Part shown: piece by piece, positions 29,672 through 43,066 of the stretch
Layout of the letters: each line of letters starts with the position of its first letter
Position numbering within the stretch: the first letter of the stretch is position 1
Source of the DNA: Desmodus rotundus
Taxonomy: Eukaryota; Chordata; Mammalia; Chiroptera; Phyllostomidae
Reading direction: 5' to 3'
DNA: 64,000 bases
NCBI RefSeq assembly: GCF_022682495.2
Contig: NC_071393.1
Location: forward strand, 103,281,010-103,345,009
The notes under the pieces: generated by a model
Told to the model about the DNA's origin: nothing
What the model saw: only the letters and a program-made list of their open reading frames with translations
The model's database searches: none
Position numbers and translations under genes: made by a program

Positions 29672-31499
29672 AAGAGAACTAGAGACAGAGAGGCAGACTG
29701 GAGAGAGAGAGAAAAAAAAAAAAAGACTTTCTTTTTCTTTCTAGAGGAATTCTGCCCAGACTCTGCAGCAGTTGGTAGCAAGCAAGCTTTCTCCTGGGTG
29801 TCTCCTGGAAAAGTTGCAAAATTGCTCTTCACCTGTAAGAACATGCTCTTTATCTTCCAGTCTCTTCTTGTCAATTTGGAAATTGCAGACAGCCTGGCTC
29901 AGGTACAGTCCCCGCAAACCCTACTCTGGGTCAGCACAAAAGCCACCGGCTTTGGAGGGTGGGAGGGGCCTGGGCTGTTGTACTGAAAACCTTAGACGTT
30001 TGGTGGGAGAAAAAGGCTCTTTGGATGAAAAGTCTAACTCTTGATTTTCAGTAAGTCCTTGAACTTCCAGTATACTTACTATATAGTCATTGTATTTTCT
30101 CTGTTCATGTTTAACTTTTTTTTCATGTATCCTGTGTCTTTTAATTTTTTTTTCCTATGAATCTGATTTATGGTATCTTGCTTTATGTTTTTCAATAATT
30201 TTCTTTAACAAGTAGATGGTTTTTGAATGCCACGAGTACAATTATCTTGCTGTGATTATGAGATACAACCATTCAGAGGCTAAATTAAGAGAACCAATAC
30301 ACAGGAAATCAAATTATTCGTCAGAGTTTGCATGTAGTTTCCAAAATATGGCTGGTATTTATATTTTGAAATCTAGATTCCCACTTGATGCTCACTGGGC
30401 TTACTTTCTCCACCCTGCATGCCAGGCCAGTTTAAAATGTTCCCAACTTTCCTCCAAGTTTATTAACTATGACGGTGTGAGGGAGAGTGGAGGAGTGGGA
30501 GGAGAATGGAGAGAGATCTCAGGATTCTTCCAGGCTAATTTAAAAAAAGAAGAACAAAACCCATATTCTGTAAGAACACAGACTCTCAGGGGGAAAGGGG
30601 CCAGTCAGACTCCCTGCACACTCACTTCAGAAATATAAAGATTAATTTACAATCTTTCCAGCGATTCAGTGGACAGTGAGGGACTATGTCTTGCCTTAGA
30701 ATTGCCATAATATTTAGGGGAAAAAAGTCATTTTTCATTAGGTTTTAAGATATGTCTTTATTAAAAACTTTGACAAGATTAACTTTAATTAATGTTTTAA
30801 CGAGGGTTAACGATCGGCAATACAGACAGAATCGGGGGGAAATAGCAGGCAACAGACCACTTATGAATGAAGCTTGGGGGGTGCTTATTCCCTGCATTGT
30901 GGTTGCCTCAGAAAAGAGGGTAAGGGGGAAAGAAATGACTTCAAAGATACGATTGTGCTGTCTTGATAAAAGAGTAGGAGGCAAATTCCAAATGGAAAAA
31001 AAAAAAAGGAAAAGAGGACCATGTTGTTCCGGAATGAAACGGATTAAGATTGTGTGACAAGTGCGAGATGTGGGGTTGTGAGACATTTATGAGCTGAGTG
31101 TGAGCTGGGAGCTGTGCGTCTGTCCCTGAGCATGTGGGGACCAAGGGTGTATGCAGACAAGGTTAGGGTGGGGGATAGGAAGGGCATGTGCGAGTATGAG
31201 ACATGCAGAGCAGAGTAAGGGGCTGAGGGTGTGAGTGTGGGTGTGGGTTGGGAGGGTGTGGACAGGAATGTGGATGGATTGATGAAGGGTGGTAGCTGTC
31301 AGTTTCTATAATTTTCATCTCCTGGTCCTGAAGTTTCCCTGAAATCAATTCTACTGCAGGCAGCAGTCTTGAGCTTATAGAGCTGATATAAAACAACCAT
31401 TACAGCCCAATATCTTGCCTGTTTGCAAACTTCATTTAAAACTGGGGGGAAAAAGACCCGGGAATGGTTTTGTAAAAAAGGAAAAAAAGAAGAAAAGAA
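29000..31499. other. upstream region of OTX2, no gene seen
   Basis: Free of SINE and LINE insertions except simple repeats. Open frames up to 140 codons lack gene features. Antisense lncRNA exons could lie here but cannot be read from sequence alone. Confidence 0.5.
29615..29667. repeat. long (GA)n microsatellite upstream of OTX2
   Basis: About 26 uninterrupted GA units, followed by further GA-rich sequence to about 29712. It lies about 2.7 kb 5' of the candidate distal promoter. GA tracts can bind GAGA-type factors, but no function is shown here. Confidence 0.97.
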
Positions 31500-33010
31500 A
31501 ACCACAGTGAAGCTTTAAACTAGTTTGGATAAATCTCTAATCTTTTATTTGTAACCTTTTACAAGCTTTATTTCCCGTATATGAAAAGCTTCTTTTATAT
31601 GGGCATGACAAGACTTTTCCTTTGGATTTTTAATTAGAGCCCATCAATTGTAGCCATATTTAAGAATCAATATAAAGTAATCCTTCGAGATGGGATAAGG
31701 TTTTAATCGAAAATCTAATTTCTCACTCTTTACAGATCATTTTAAGGAGGTGTTTGATTTAAAAAAAGAGTTCCATTTTTAAAAGACATAACACCTAAAA
31801 CTTGAAAAAGATCATGTCTGGAAAAAAAAAATCCCTGATGTTGCTTACAAAGAAGGAAAAAAAGTCTGGCTGTTGTTGGGAACTTTTTTCTTCTATTTAG
31901 AAGAATTTGACTTATTTTTTCTCAAACGCTTTTCTCTAATGTGGCTCCATTGGGAGTATTCACATTGGATGAAGAGAGGAGAAAAGGACTTGTTTATCTA
32001 AACCAGTATTTCACATGCAAAAGATAGTAACTTCAATTTTTTATTAACAAAGAAAACAGAGGTCCCAATAGATCCTTTCTCTACGAACTCTCAAATTCCC
32101 AGGATTAGGGAATAAATAGCATGCCATTTTTGTTCATGGATGCCAACTTCTCACTTTCATATACAGGAATGAATATTTCTGACCATTTTAAAACTTCAAC
32201 ATTAGAATTTTGTGATTTTAATTTTTTATACAACAATTGAATAGTTGCTTATAACAAAGGCATAGAATTTTAAGCAATTCTACCAGTCACTAGCTTTTGA
32301 TTTGTCTTTTTTAAAAAAGAAGAAAAATGAAAGTGAAAAGGGAGATAAATAAAAACTAATTATAGGTGCACAGCCCAGACGTTTTTTGCTTCTTAATGAT
32401 CAAGCTGAGGTTTTGTTCAAAGACTGAACATTGTCTAAATGTGCATGGTGCATTTCCAACAAACGCTGCCTGTTTAGGTCAAGATCTGTGTATCATCTCT
32501 AAACTAGAAGGGATCTCCCCAAAAGTTTACAGGCATATTTTTAGAAGTCACTGACTTGTTTTTATTGTCATATCTGTTAAGTGCACTTGAAAAAGAAACG
32601 AACTCATCGTATTTGCTTTTTAAAATCTGAATGAAGCAGATTTGAACACATTTGATACTCATGCTTTTCATTTATCTGCAGAAATTTCCATTTAGTTAAA
32701 AGCCTGGCGTTTAATACACTCCATGATTGCATGCATTTTAGGGAAAACTCTTGTATTTCTCCATAATCGTGTGTAATGAAAACCTGGGATTTTTTCCCAT
32801 TATTTCTTTAAAATGTGAAAATATAATGCATCTTCATTAGGAAAATTGACCGCTGTGCTCACGACAGTTCTTAATTGAAAAGGCAACCTGTTTTAATGGT
32901 GTGGCTGAGAAGATTACATACTTTATCCAAACACAAAGACAATTAATAATGAGAAGCAGGCTGTTGCCATTAACTCTAATGCAGTTGCATCACTGTCACC
33001 AGAAAGTGCT
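31500..33010. promoter_or_regulatory. repeat-free AT-rich block, candidate conserved enhancer
   Basis: About 1.5 kb without transposons or simple repeats. It includes TTTTTAATTAG (31628), TAATCC (31678-31683), CATTAGG, TTAATTG and ACAATTAATAATG (32938-32950), plus balanced, information-rich sequence just before a CpG-rich block. This is the look of a conserved developmental enhancer. Conservation itself was not tested. Confidence 0.35.
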
Positions 33011-33950
33011 CATACCTGAGAGACGTGATGCAAACGCCCCCGGCTCCCTCCTTCCCCGATTTGCCCACTCCTTAATTTGGGTTTCTCAATGTGCCAGCGC
33101 CAGGGCGAACTGTGACCAGGGGGGGCTAGTTTCCAGCAAGTGCGGCGCGGGGCCAGGCACCTCTTCCCGTGAGTCGCGCGGTCCCGGGCAATGTGGCCCA
33201 GCCGGAGGCGCCCCGACTACGGGGGTCTCGGCGCACACCTCGCACCCACCCCCTTGCGCGCGGAGCCTGGCGAGAGCGACCGCGGCCCCCGCACGCTGGA
33301 GGGTTTGGAGACTCAGGGTCACCTGGCACATTTTGAGAAGTTTACCAAAAGGGACCGGGCTGCCTCAGAGATTACGTTCTGCTTTGATTCACTTACGGAA
33401 AGTCGTGGGGAAAATATCTTTAAAAACTGAGAGTATGGTGGGGACATCTAGGTGCAAATGGTCATCCTACGAATCGACCAACTTTTCCAAAGCGTCATCT
33501 CTACAGCTCAAGAGCCAGGAGAGGAAAGAGCAAGTGTGTGCGCTTGTGTGCTCGCGCGTGCGTGTGTGTTGAAGGGGCGTGGGGGGGGTGGCGGGGAGGG
33601 CCCCGACCTTTCCTAGGTTCGAGCACTCCCTGACTCCAGGCAGGGAGGTGGGGAGGAGGAGGTGGCCACTTCTGCACTTGTTATTTCCCAGGAGTGGCGC
33701 GACGAACTCAGGCCGCACGCAGGCCGCCTCGAACCCCGGCTGGCGAACTGTGAGAGCCAGCGCGAGAACGGGAGACCCTGGGCTCCCAAGCCTTGGTGCC
33801 AAACGAACGGCGACACTTAGTGCCAGGCGTGGGCCCCGCCGGCGGAGATCCGAGCTCTGGGCTCGAGGACTGGAGGGCGAGATCTACCCTTGCGGTCGCT
33901 AGGCCCCGAGGGCGGGCACAAGTTGGAGGAGGGTCAGACCTCAATTTGGG
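33010..33950. promoter_or_regulatory. CpG-rich block 6 kb upstream of OTX2
   Basis: A GC-rich, CpG-dense segment between AT-rich flanks, with a short GT/GC alternating run near 33535-33570. No protein similarity is recognised in any frame. It is a plausible promoter of the OTX2 antisense lncRNA known in human and mouse, but no splice structure can be read with confidence. Confidence 0.45.
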
Positions 33951-35659
33951 TCTTTCTGAGGTGCTTTGGAGCCTGCTGTCGGGAGTCCTATCGGTCTTGG
34001 GACCTGCTCTGTCCTTGTGCCTTCCCCAGAGCACTCTCCCAGTTGAGGCTCAGGCAGCTGGGGGAGGGGTGCCCCTCCATCTGTACCACCCCTTCCCCCA
34101 GTGTGGGCCAGGGCAGGGAGGGCTGCGGGCTCAGAGGCACACACTCACACCAGGTGGTCGCCTCCCTTCGCCAAAGGGGAAGCTAGCTACTTTGGGGAGT
34201 TCTGGAGACTTCTTACATTGGTCAGCCACATGAGGAGCCAGGGAGAGCTATACTGCTGGGGTCTGAGCAGGTGAGAGGTGCTTGGAAGGGAAGAGAGAGG
34301 AGCAGATAGCCAGACTTCCAAGGCTGCCCTAGGACAATCACTGTAGGCATCCTGCAAAGAGAGAAAGGAGGACCCAGGCCTCCAAGGCCCCACTGGACAT
34401 TCCCTTGCCTTGGAGGGGCAGCATCACAAGAAGGTTACTACCACGAATGCATACTCTCTCTACAGCCCTTAGTGGCCCTGGGCCAGCCTCATTATCCCTT
34501 AATCAGACATACCCCACTTTCCCTCCTGTTTCCATCTATTTATCTACAGTCTTCCTGCAGATGTGCTTTTGTGTGTGTGTGCGTGCGCGTGTGTGATTCT
34601 ACCCACTGGTTAGGGAGCCCCTCAAAGCTTCTGAAGACAAGCAGACCTGGATTTTTTTTCTGAAGCCCCAGGCTTTTCCTCTTCCTTCCTCAGGCCAGGT
34701 CTCTAGAACATTGTAACCTAAAACCTCCCTTTAGTGAAAGCCAGCTATCAACTACTTGGCATGGTCTAGGAACCTTCTGCCCTCCTTTCCCACCTCATTC
34801 TGTATGATGTATCTAGAGCCTGTCCTGCTCCTTTTGACTGTCTTTTTCAGATTGCAAAAACTGAAGTAGCCCAGTGATGACATATCAAGCAAACCTTGGT
34901 TTCTGCTGAGCATGTGTGTCAACAGGGGAAAGACCAGGTCTCCTAGACCAGTACGAAGTGGTTCTCATCTTGGAATAGCTTGAAACTTAGATGTCATACT
35001 TACCCAAGGACATAAGAATAACAACAGACTAACTTGGATTTGTGGGTCTGTTCCGTGGTGTTTGGATGCTGGAAGCATCTTTATTAGCATGTGTGTAACT
35101 TTGGATAGCCACTCAATGGTGACATTCCTAATCATTTATCAAGTACCATTTAAGCCAGTTCCACACAGACAGTAGCTCTTAGACTAAATGGCAGTTTTCT
35201 GGCAACTTATTCGACTAATGAACAAGCAAAAAGAGAAAGATATGATTGTTTCTAATACTTAGCTTTTGAATATGACAGTCACCACTTAAAGGACACACAG
35301 ACCAAACCAAAAGTAGGTGGTATGCTCTGGATTACTTTTGGAAAAGTAGTTTCCTCTGGTTGTGCTGTCTTATATGTAACACACAAAATGTGTCAGAGAA
35401 GCATAGAAGGAAGAGGCATGATATATAGATATTGAGTGTCAATCGACTCATGGCCCTAAGTTTCTCCTGATCTTATCCTACTTTTTCAGGGTTGGTTTTT
35501 TTTTTTTTTTTTTAGTGAAAAAGGCGTGAATGAAGGCTTTTCGAACAAAGAGACATTCAAGTGTAGACACTAGAGAAGCACCAAGGAATAGGTGACTTCA
35601 AGTAAGCCTGTGTCCATGGTAAACACCTGTAGGAAAGCAAACAATTCCATTATCATTTG
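33951..35659. other. intergenic, no gene seen
   Basis: GC falls gradually from the CpG-rich block. It has a GT/GC tract and a 17-T run (35497-35513). No recognised element. Confidence 0.6.
34566..34594. repeat. (GT)n/(GC)n alternating purine-pyrimidine tract
   Basis: TTTTGTGTGTGTGTGCGTGC then GCGTGTGTG: an alternating tract that can adopt Z-DNA. Confidence 0.85.
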
Positions 35660-35670
35660 GAAATATTTTT

Positions 35671-35860
35671 ATCTTTTTTAAATTTATTGGTTTTAGAGAG
35701 AGAGGGGAAGGGAGAGAAGGAGAGAGAAACACTGGTTTGTTATTCCATTTATTTATGCATTCATTGGCTGATTCTTACATGTGCCCAGACTGGGACTGAA
35801 CCCCAAACTTTGGCATATCGGGATGATGCTCTAACCAATTGAGCTGCTTGGCCAGGGCAA
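35671..35860 (-). mobile_element. Ves-related SINE, older subfamily
   Basis: Minus-strand element whose head reads GCCCTGGCCAAGCAGCTCAA, with a core rich in changes and a tail rich in T on the plus strand. The flanks GAAATATTTTT (35660-35670) and GAAACATTTTT (35861-35871) are an 11-bp duplication with one mismatch. Its internal sequence differs from the young Ves copies and matches the older microbat subfamily. Confidence 0.88.
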
Positions 35861-35871
35861 GAAACATTTTT

Positions 35872-38800
35872 AAATGTCCTGGTAGTTGACATTGGATATG
35901 TACAACCTCAGTCAACTCTAGAGTCCTAATAAAGACACTCCAGTGAAAGCAAAAAACATATTACAATAGACCATATTGTCAGATCTGATCACACATTTGA
36001 ATCAATTTGGTTTATTAACCAATATAGTCACGTATGAATGTGAAATAGATGTGAATAGTCACATCTATTTATTTTTCATGTACAAAATTTTCCATCAAAG
36101 TCTCCGATTCCTCTAAAGATGCATGATTATCAATCTAAAAAGTCTCTAGAGCACACATATATTTTAAAAAGTTGATTGTAAAATGAACTCACATTTATTC
36201 ATTCATCGACCTCTTCACTCAACAAACATATTTGGGGGCTACTCTGTTCTGTGCCGATGTTAGGAGTTGATGATGTCTAGAGAGATTCCTGCTCAGGATC
36301 AGTAACTAAATTATTTTTTCTCTCATGTAAAGCAAAAGCAGATATTTATGATAAGTATGTGACCTAAAAGCTTACATTATCCATTCTCTTCTGGAAAACT
36401 CACCATCCCAAATCTGAGGGCAGAAGTCATTTTGATTTTTCAGCTTTCCAGAGTGTAGATTATTGGAGACGAAGTTAAGCCTGAAGAGATTTGTCAGCTG
36501 CTCAAAGTTGTAAGTACTTTTGCTGATCACCCACATCACTGTTCCTAGGGAAAGCTGTGGGAGTCGTTTGCATTAGCTGACAAAAGTAGATTATTCTTAA
36601 TGTTCAAATTTGATTTGTTTCTAAAAACTAAAGTCACAAGGCAAGTGAGTATATAATTTATTATGTGTTTAGGTAGATTATGTGCTCCCAGTAGAAGGTA
36701 AGTTTTTACATAGGAATAAAAACAAACTTGAGATTTAACTCTGTATTCTTTTCACCAATATCTAAAAGATATAGAGACTATATGTGTGTATAAATCATTA
36801 CATTCTTATCTTATTTCTAAGAGAATGAAAAAAGTATTCAAAATAATTATAAATACTGTCTACTTTTTAAATCTCCCTTTCTGAGCTAGAAATAGTTACT
36901 TCATATTTCTTCAACTGCTTGCCAGTCCTCAAAATTAATGGGTTTTTATTTCCCTTTGAATTCAGGGCTTCCCAAGTAACAACTTACCCTCACATGTATC
37001 TTTCCTATAAAGATTTTCTCCCTCTTATTTTAATTGGCTTCCCATCCATAAAATAGACATTACCATGGGTTTTTCCCATAGGTTATTGATGGAATTATTG
37101 AATGTGGTATTCAAGCGGTAGGTTAGAACAGAGTCTCCACAGAGGTGGCCAGAGCGTACGTCTCTCTATTGCTGGTGCACTCCAACAGGAGGAATTAAAT
37201 GCCACCTCTTAGAAAGCTGTCTCACTGATCTGTCTGTGTGGATCCGCAAGAGTCTTTGAGTCATCTCTCACCAATAGTTGTTTCATGTTTTGAGTATGAT
37301 TTGTGGGTCATGGAACCCATGAATAACCTGTGGTCTGTAGAGAGGCCATATTGATTAGTGCCTTTGGTACAAATTATTCAGAAGCTTGTTGGGTGTTTTT
37401 TTTTTAATCCTGAAAACATCCAAAAACTCATTCTTTACTTTCCAAATGTGGCCTTTTTTTTTCTTCCTACACAGCTGAGAGGATATAAGAGCCCCTTTGT
37501 TCTGGAGCTGCCGATTCTGGTGTTCAAGGTGTGTGTTTGTTCCAGGGACTGCACTTGTGATTTTAAAGTGCCATAAATTCCTGAAACTAAGCCCCTATAG
37601 TTCTTATACCACCTTACCAGCTTAGATTGTGTGATCTTGAGAATGAAAAATAAAAAGTTTCCATGAGATTAGGTAGCTATTCATATTATAAATATGACTT
37701 TATTAAATTTAACTGGCAAAGAGATCTATTGCAAGGAAAGAAGGTGAAAATACAAGCTTACAATATCCAGGACTGAAAATAGAACATTTAATTTCTGATT
37801 CTCTCTGCAGGTGGGGCATGAAATAGAATGCCAGTGTGGCTGCTGCCAGAATGCTTGCCTATTTTTACACTTTCATAAGGGATGTGGGCAGTGGAAAGGG
37901 ATACCTATTGAAGTACAACAGGGTTTATGTAGAAATCTATTAGGCTCGAGGATGGCAATATTTGACTTAGGGAAAAGAGTGGGTCTCTTGATGCCGAAAA
38001 GGTGTATGAGAAAGACAGAGAAATGAAAAGGGGATGAGAATCCAGGCACTCCATTAACAGCCTAACCTTGTGACAGACCCAGAGGCAACTCTAAAGCCAC
38101 CAGGGCAACTGCCTGTTCAGTTTGCCAAAGAGCCAGATGCTGTTGCTTGGAAGAATCTCCTCCACAGCTTGATGTCTGGGTCCTGTGATTGCCGTCCAAA
38201 CAACAGTGGCGGGGCACGCTGGGATAGGCGCAATCCCGGCATCCCACGGCAGTGCGTTCTTGTTCAAAAGAGTCGTTTCAAATTAAATAAGTTTTAAAAC
38301 TCACTTGTTATTTTTGAAAATTTAAAAAGGAAATTGGAAGATGATGGTACAAATCAAGGCTGTATATCTGAAAAAAAAATCCTTTGAAACTTAATTTTGC
38401 TTATGGGTTATATTTAATTATTCTGTAAGGATGGGGCATTCAGAAGAGATAAAAGACCATCCACCATTCCCAGTTATGAAATAAAATCACTAAAGTCTAG
38501 AAGGATGGTAAGGCAGGTAATATTTATTATTTCTGTTATGATCATTTGTGCTATTTACTTACATGAAATAAAAGTAAGATTCAATTTTGGTATCAGTTTT
38601 CCAACAGAATTTTCATTGTGGGTGCCACTGAACATGTGTTTAAATAAAAAAGGCAACAAGAAAAATGACAGGTTGCATTTAAAGGGGAAAAAAATCATGC
38701 CTGACTGGTGAATCACCAACATCTCTCCTTAAATATCAGTAGTATTGTCACATGAAGCAAAAGCCCTCCTAGTATCTGCCATGGTGTAGCTGAGCGAATA

Positions 38801-39112
38801 GCAGCTGCTGTATGTCTTTGAGTCATTCAGACCACTTCAACAAATGAGTGTAATTTGATTCCAGTGTACAACCAAAATCTTTGCTCTTTTTGTGTAATCT
38901 TTTATTTTTGTAATTATAGGAATTTTTTCCCTTTAAAATTCACAAGCGTCGTCTGATGGCCTGATAGTTAGTGCCTGAGTGCCAGAGCAAATCTGTAATT
39001 TCTGTAATCATTATGATCGATGTGAATCATGACATGATTAATGTGGCCATGGAAATAGGTAATAGTGAAAAAGATAATCAAAATATTTGGATAGCAATAA
39101 CTTACTATAGAG
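35872..39112. other. intergenic, no gene seen
   Basis: Mostly unique-looking sequence. Two stretches, about 36510-36610 and 38940-39060, are repeat-free with clustered AT-rich cores and might be conserved non-coding DNA. No gene recognised. Confidence 0.5.
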
Positions 39113-39313
39113 CAGTGGTTTTTCAACCAGGGGTGATTTCTTCCCCCAGGGGACATTTGGCAATATCTGGAGACATTTTTGATTACTACAACTGTTATCT
39201 AGTGGTTAGAGACCAGAAATGCTGCTAAGCATCGAGCAACACAGAAGACACCCCCCCCCCCCAGCAAATAATTGGCCCAAAATGTCAATAGATGCCCAGG
39301 TTGAGAAGTTCTG
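39113..39313 (+). mobile_element. MER5A-like hAT DNA transposon
   Basis: It starts CAGTGGTTTTTCAACCAGGG and ends GGTTGAGAAGTTCTG, which are imperfect terminal inverted repeats. The internal sequence (GGGGACATTTGGCAATATCT, AATGCTGCTAAGCATC) is typical of MER5A, a non-autonomous Charlie-group element shared by placental mammals. A poly-C run at 39251-39262 lies inside it. Confidence 0.88.
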
Positions 39314-39707
39314 ATGTAGAAAATAGATAATATGAAGACTAATGTTGACATTTAAAAAATTATGGTGATTACCAAACTAGAAATAGCTAGCCATATAGTA
39401 TCACTAATCCAGATGAAAAGTAAAAAAAAACCCTCAGTCACTCAAATATTTTCCAATATGTCCAGGTTTGAGATCATATAGACAACGCACAAAGGCACAA
39501 TATTATTTGTACTTTTTGTAAAACGTATTTCTCATCCTTACTTCAATTATCGTTTGAGCACATAGCGAGCCACATCTTGATGAAATCAATAGCAACTTTG
39601 AGTTATTATTATGCTCATGTTTCATGAACATGGTGCTAATTCAGCAGGAAAACTACATTAAAGAATTTTTTTAGTTTTTCACCTTTTTTCTATTTCTAAA
39701 AATTCTT

Positions 39708-39928
39708 TTTTTAAAAAAAAGATTTTATTTATTTATTGTTAGAGAGAAGGGAAGGAAGGGAGAGAGGGAAAGAAACATCAGTGTGTGGTTTCCTCTTGCA
39801 TGCCTCCTACTGGGAACCTGGCCCACACCCTAGGCATGTGCCCTGACTGGGAATCGAACCTGCGACCCTTTGCTTTGCAGGCCGCAGAGCAAACTGCACT
39901 CAACCCACTGAACCACACCAGCCGGGGC
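39708..39928 (-). mobile_element. Ves-type SINE with perfect 17-bp target-site duplication
   Basis: On the minus strand the element runs from GCCCCGGCTGGTGTGGTTCA to an A-rich tail. TATTTCTAAAAATTCTT occurs at both 39691-39707 and 39929-39945 without mismatch. This points to a recent insertion. Confidence 0.96.
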
Positions 39929-41339
39929 TATTTCTAAAAATTCTTTACAAAAAAATTTGGAAAAGATGTTAAACTATAAAAAAGAAAATGAAAAGAATCT
40001 TTAATCTTACCACCTTAAGTTTTCATTTCTGTAAACTTAAACTTGTGCACATGGACCCTGATTTCTTAATACAGGAACAAATACTCTTTGATAAAATATT
40101 TCATTATAGTCAAGTTTCCATGATATTAACTTCCCCGTGCAAACAGATGGAAGTGAAGTTTTTAGTCATTTTTATAATTTTTCTCAATACTAGGTTTTTT
40201 CCCTCTTTTTGGGGTATGAATATTTTTGGAAGTAATGGGTTTAATTATACTAAATATATGACATCTCTCCATAGGGAAATTTACTTGGAACAAACTGTCA
40301 TCTTGCTGTTATCTGTTTTTATCTAAGCTTACGTAGGACTTTTCTCCTAATAATTCTTCCTTAACCTGGATGTTTATGCTGAAGTTGTTGTTCAGTGGGG
40401 AGTACTTTTGTCTCCATTAAGTCTATGAGTGAAGATATCACCAGTGAACAAGACTAAGACTATGGTCAGCGGTAAATCTTATGGAACCTCCCTCCCTGGC
40501 AGGGAGACACAGGCACACAGCCCTTGTCACGGAATGAACCCCAGACAGAAGGGAGGAAAGATGGCCAGCATGGTACACGGGTCCAGTACAGAAAAATTAC
40601 AGAAGCAAAAATGACCAGTTGAACTTAATGGAATAAAGCACAGCCTTTAGCATTGAGCAACAATGAGTTTGTCTGAGCATTGGGGCAGTTACACAAAACA
40701 GGACTTCTGGTTTATTTAAGCCATTCATCTTTGGTTTTCTCTTAAGACTCACATTACCCCTTGTCAGGGAAGCAGAGGAGAGAGTGAAAATGGTCCACAA
40801 TCTTCAGAGTTTATCTTCCCTAGGAGTTTTTAAAATAGGGACTAGCCCTCCAGCTAACACACATTTTGTTGGAGGCAGTTGACAATGGTAATTTTATGGA
40901 CCCCCTGCCCCAACAATATGAAACAAGAGCTTCAGTGATCAGTTTCTCACGCAGAACCTCTTCCCTTCTCTGCAAAATAGGTCTCATTCCTGGATGTGTA
41001 ACAGGTGGCACATTCAAACAGCAACAGGCTTGTCTAGGGTGCTGCGTTTCGGTTTTCACATATTCTGAGCAACAAGATTCAGAAGCTCATCCACTCTCTT
41101 GTGTCCACAAAGTTCAAACGCATGAAAGGGAACATAATGCAGGGCTTTCTAAAGGTTGTAAAAGAATCATTTGAGAAGAAATGAAATATACTGTGGAATA
41201 AATAATATGCCAGTTAATAAAACAATGTAAAAAAAAGGTCAACTGAAGTATGGATCCTTCCCACAATAAGGAGTGAATGAAATCTTTTGCCAGTAAGACT
41301 AGAGAATTATTTGTCTTGTTTTTTTTGTTTTGTTTTTGG

Positions 41340-41577
41340 TTTTGATTTTATCCTCACCCGAGGACATGCTTATTGATTTTAGAGAGGGGGGAAGGGAGGG
41401 AGAGAGAGAGAAACATTGATGTGAGCGAAAAACATGGGTCAATAGCCTCTCATACATGCCCCAACTGGGGACCAAACCCACAACCCAGGCATGGAATGTA
41501 CCCTGACTGGGAATCGAACCCCTGACTTTTTGGTTTATGGGATAACACTCAACCAACTGAACCACACCAGCCAGGGC
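41340..41577 (-). mobile_element. Ves-type SINE, longer 3' variant
   Basis: The minus-strand head GCCCTGGCTGGTGTGGTTCA is followed by the tRNA-like core. The 3' part includes the ATGTCCTCGGGTGAGGATAA segment typical of an older Ves subfamily. No clean duplication was found. Confidence 0.88.
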
Positions 41578-43066
41578 TGTCCTGGTTCTGTGATGGGTCT
41601 CTGCTGGGCCTCCTTTAGATCCTGGCCTGGCCTTGGCCCATGACAACCTGGCCATTTCTTTTGAATTAGGGCTGACTTATGGAAATTACAGTCTCTGCAT
41701 GTTTCAAACTGAAAGTCTTAATTTAATGTCAAGTATCTTTATCAAGTTTATTTTTATATCTCTAATTACTTCTGTTCCTACTTACATAGGCGAATATCCG
41801 AGTGGACTGCTCATTTATCTCTGTAAGTGTCTGTCAGTTTCTGTGACAGTCAGTTACCACTGTGGTGTTATTTTGTTTTGCTGCTGTGGAGGAAGGAGTC
41901 TGTACTTCCACCCCGATGTTGATAGGAAGAGAATGATAGGTCCTCTGGGCATCACCTAGAGAGGTTCTCCTTCTTTTTTCATTACTTATATCTCCCTGAC
42001 TTAAGGCTACTTCCTGTCACATTCTTACCTGCACTTTCATCATTAACTGAAAAATGAACTGAAGAACATGTGCCTACTTCCCTTTGAGGGTTTTGCATTT
42101 ACATTATGTCCATTTGTATGTGGTATGTATACACAACACTCAATTTCTTCCCAGACTGTTTAAAAAAAAGAAAAGAAAAAAACTGGAACAGAGCATGCAT
42201 GGCCCAGGAAGGCACTTGACCTTCGGTATTCTGTCTGAGAATTAAAGAGTACAGGACCAACTTTAGTCACTGTTCTTAAAAATACAAAGCATATGTAAAA
42301 CCCTAGGTAACCAGAAACAACTATGATGATAGAAATGCCTTGTGGGCACTTTGATGAGCATTGATTAAAGGGTAAGCTTGTTGAACTTGAAGAAGAATGG
42401 CTGAAGTGATGACTCAGTTAATGCCGTGAAAAGCGTAGAAATTTCTAGAAGAGGACTTTTGAATAAAGCTCTCTATGCCTCTTTTCTGATATCAGTCGTG
42501 ATGAAAAAACATAGGAACTATCTCAGCTGAATGAACACACAGACTCACAACCCCAACTTACCCAGCCCAGTGGGAAAGCACAGCAGTGTGCTTACCGGTG
42601 GCCGTGGTGGGGTCTCTACGTTTGGAGGTCTTTGAGCAGAGATTTGAAAGCTTAGGTTAACCAGCATTATTTACACTTCCCCAGACATACTCAAATGACT
42701 CCTTAAGTTTCCTTCCAGTTTTTGTTCTATGATGCAAACATAATTTTTAAATTATTTAAGTTTATTTTTATTAATAACTAAGGAAATTTTATTTAAATTT
42801 TAAAATTTTTATTTAATTTTTTTGTGAAATGGTTTTCTAATCTTGACATTGTCTGTTAAAAAAACCCATAGTCCCAGATTGAATAGTTCTTTCATATTTT
42901 TTGGTATGTAGTTTAAAACATTTTTCCTTGTTCTTTATAGCTTTAGTATTATTTACTAATTATTTACAAACCTTTGTTACATACCATAAATTCTATTTTA
43001 TCCTTCAGAGGCCAGCACAAACATTAAAAATATCTAAACCATTTGTTATGTTCTGAATTCTTTTTT

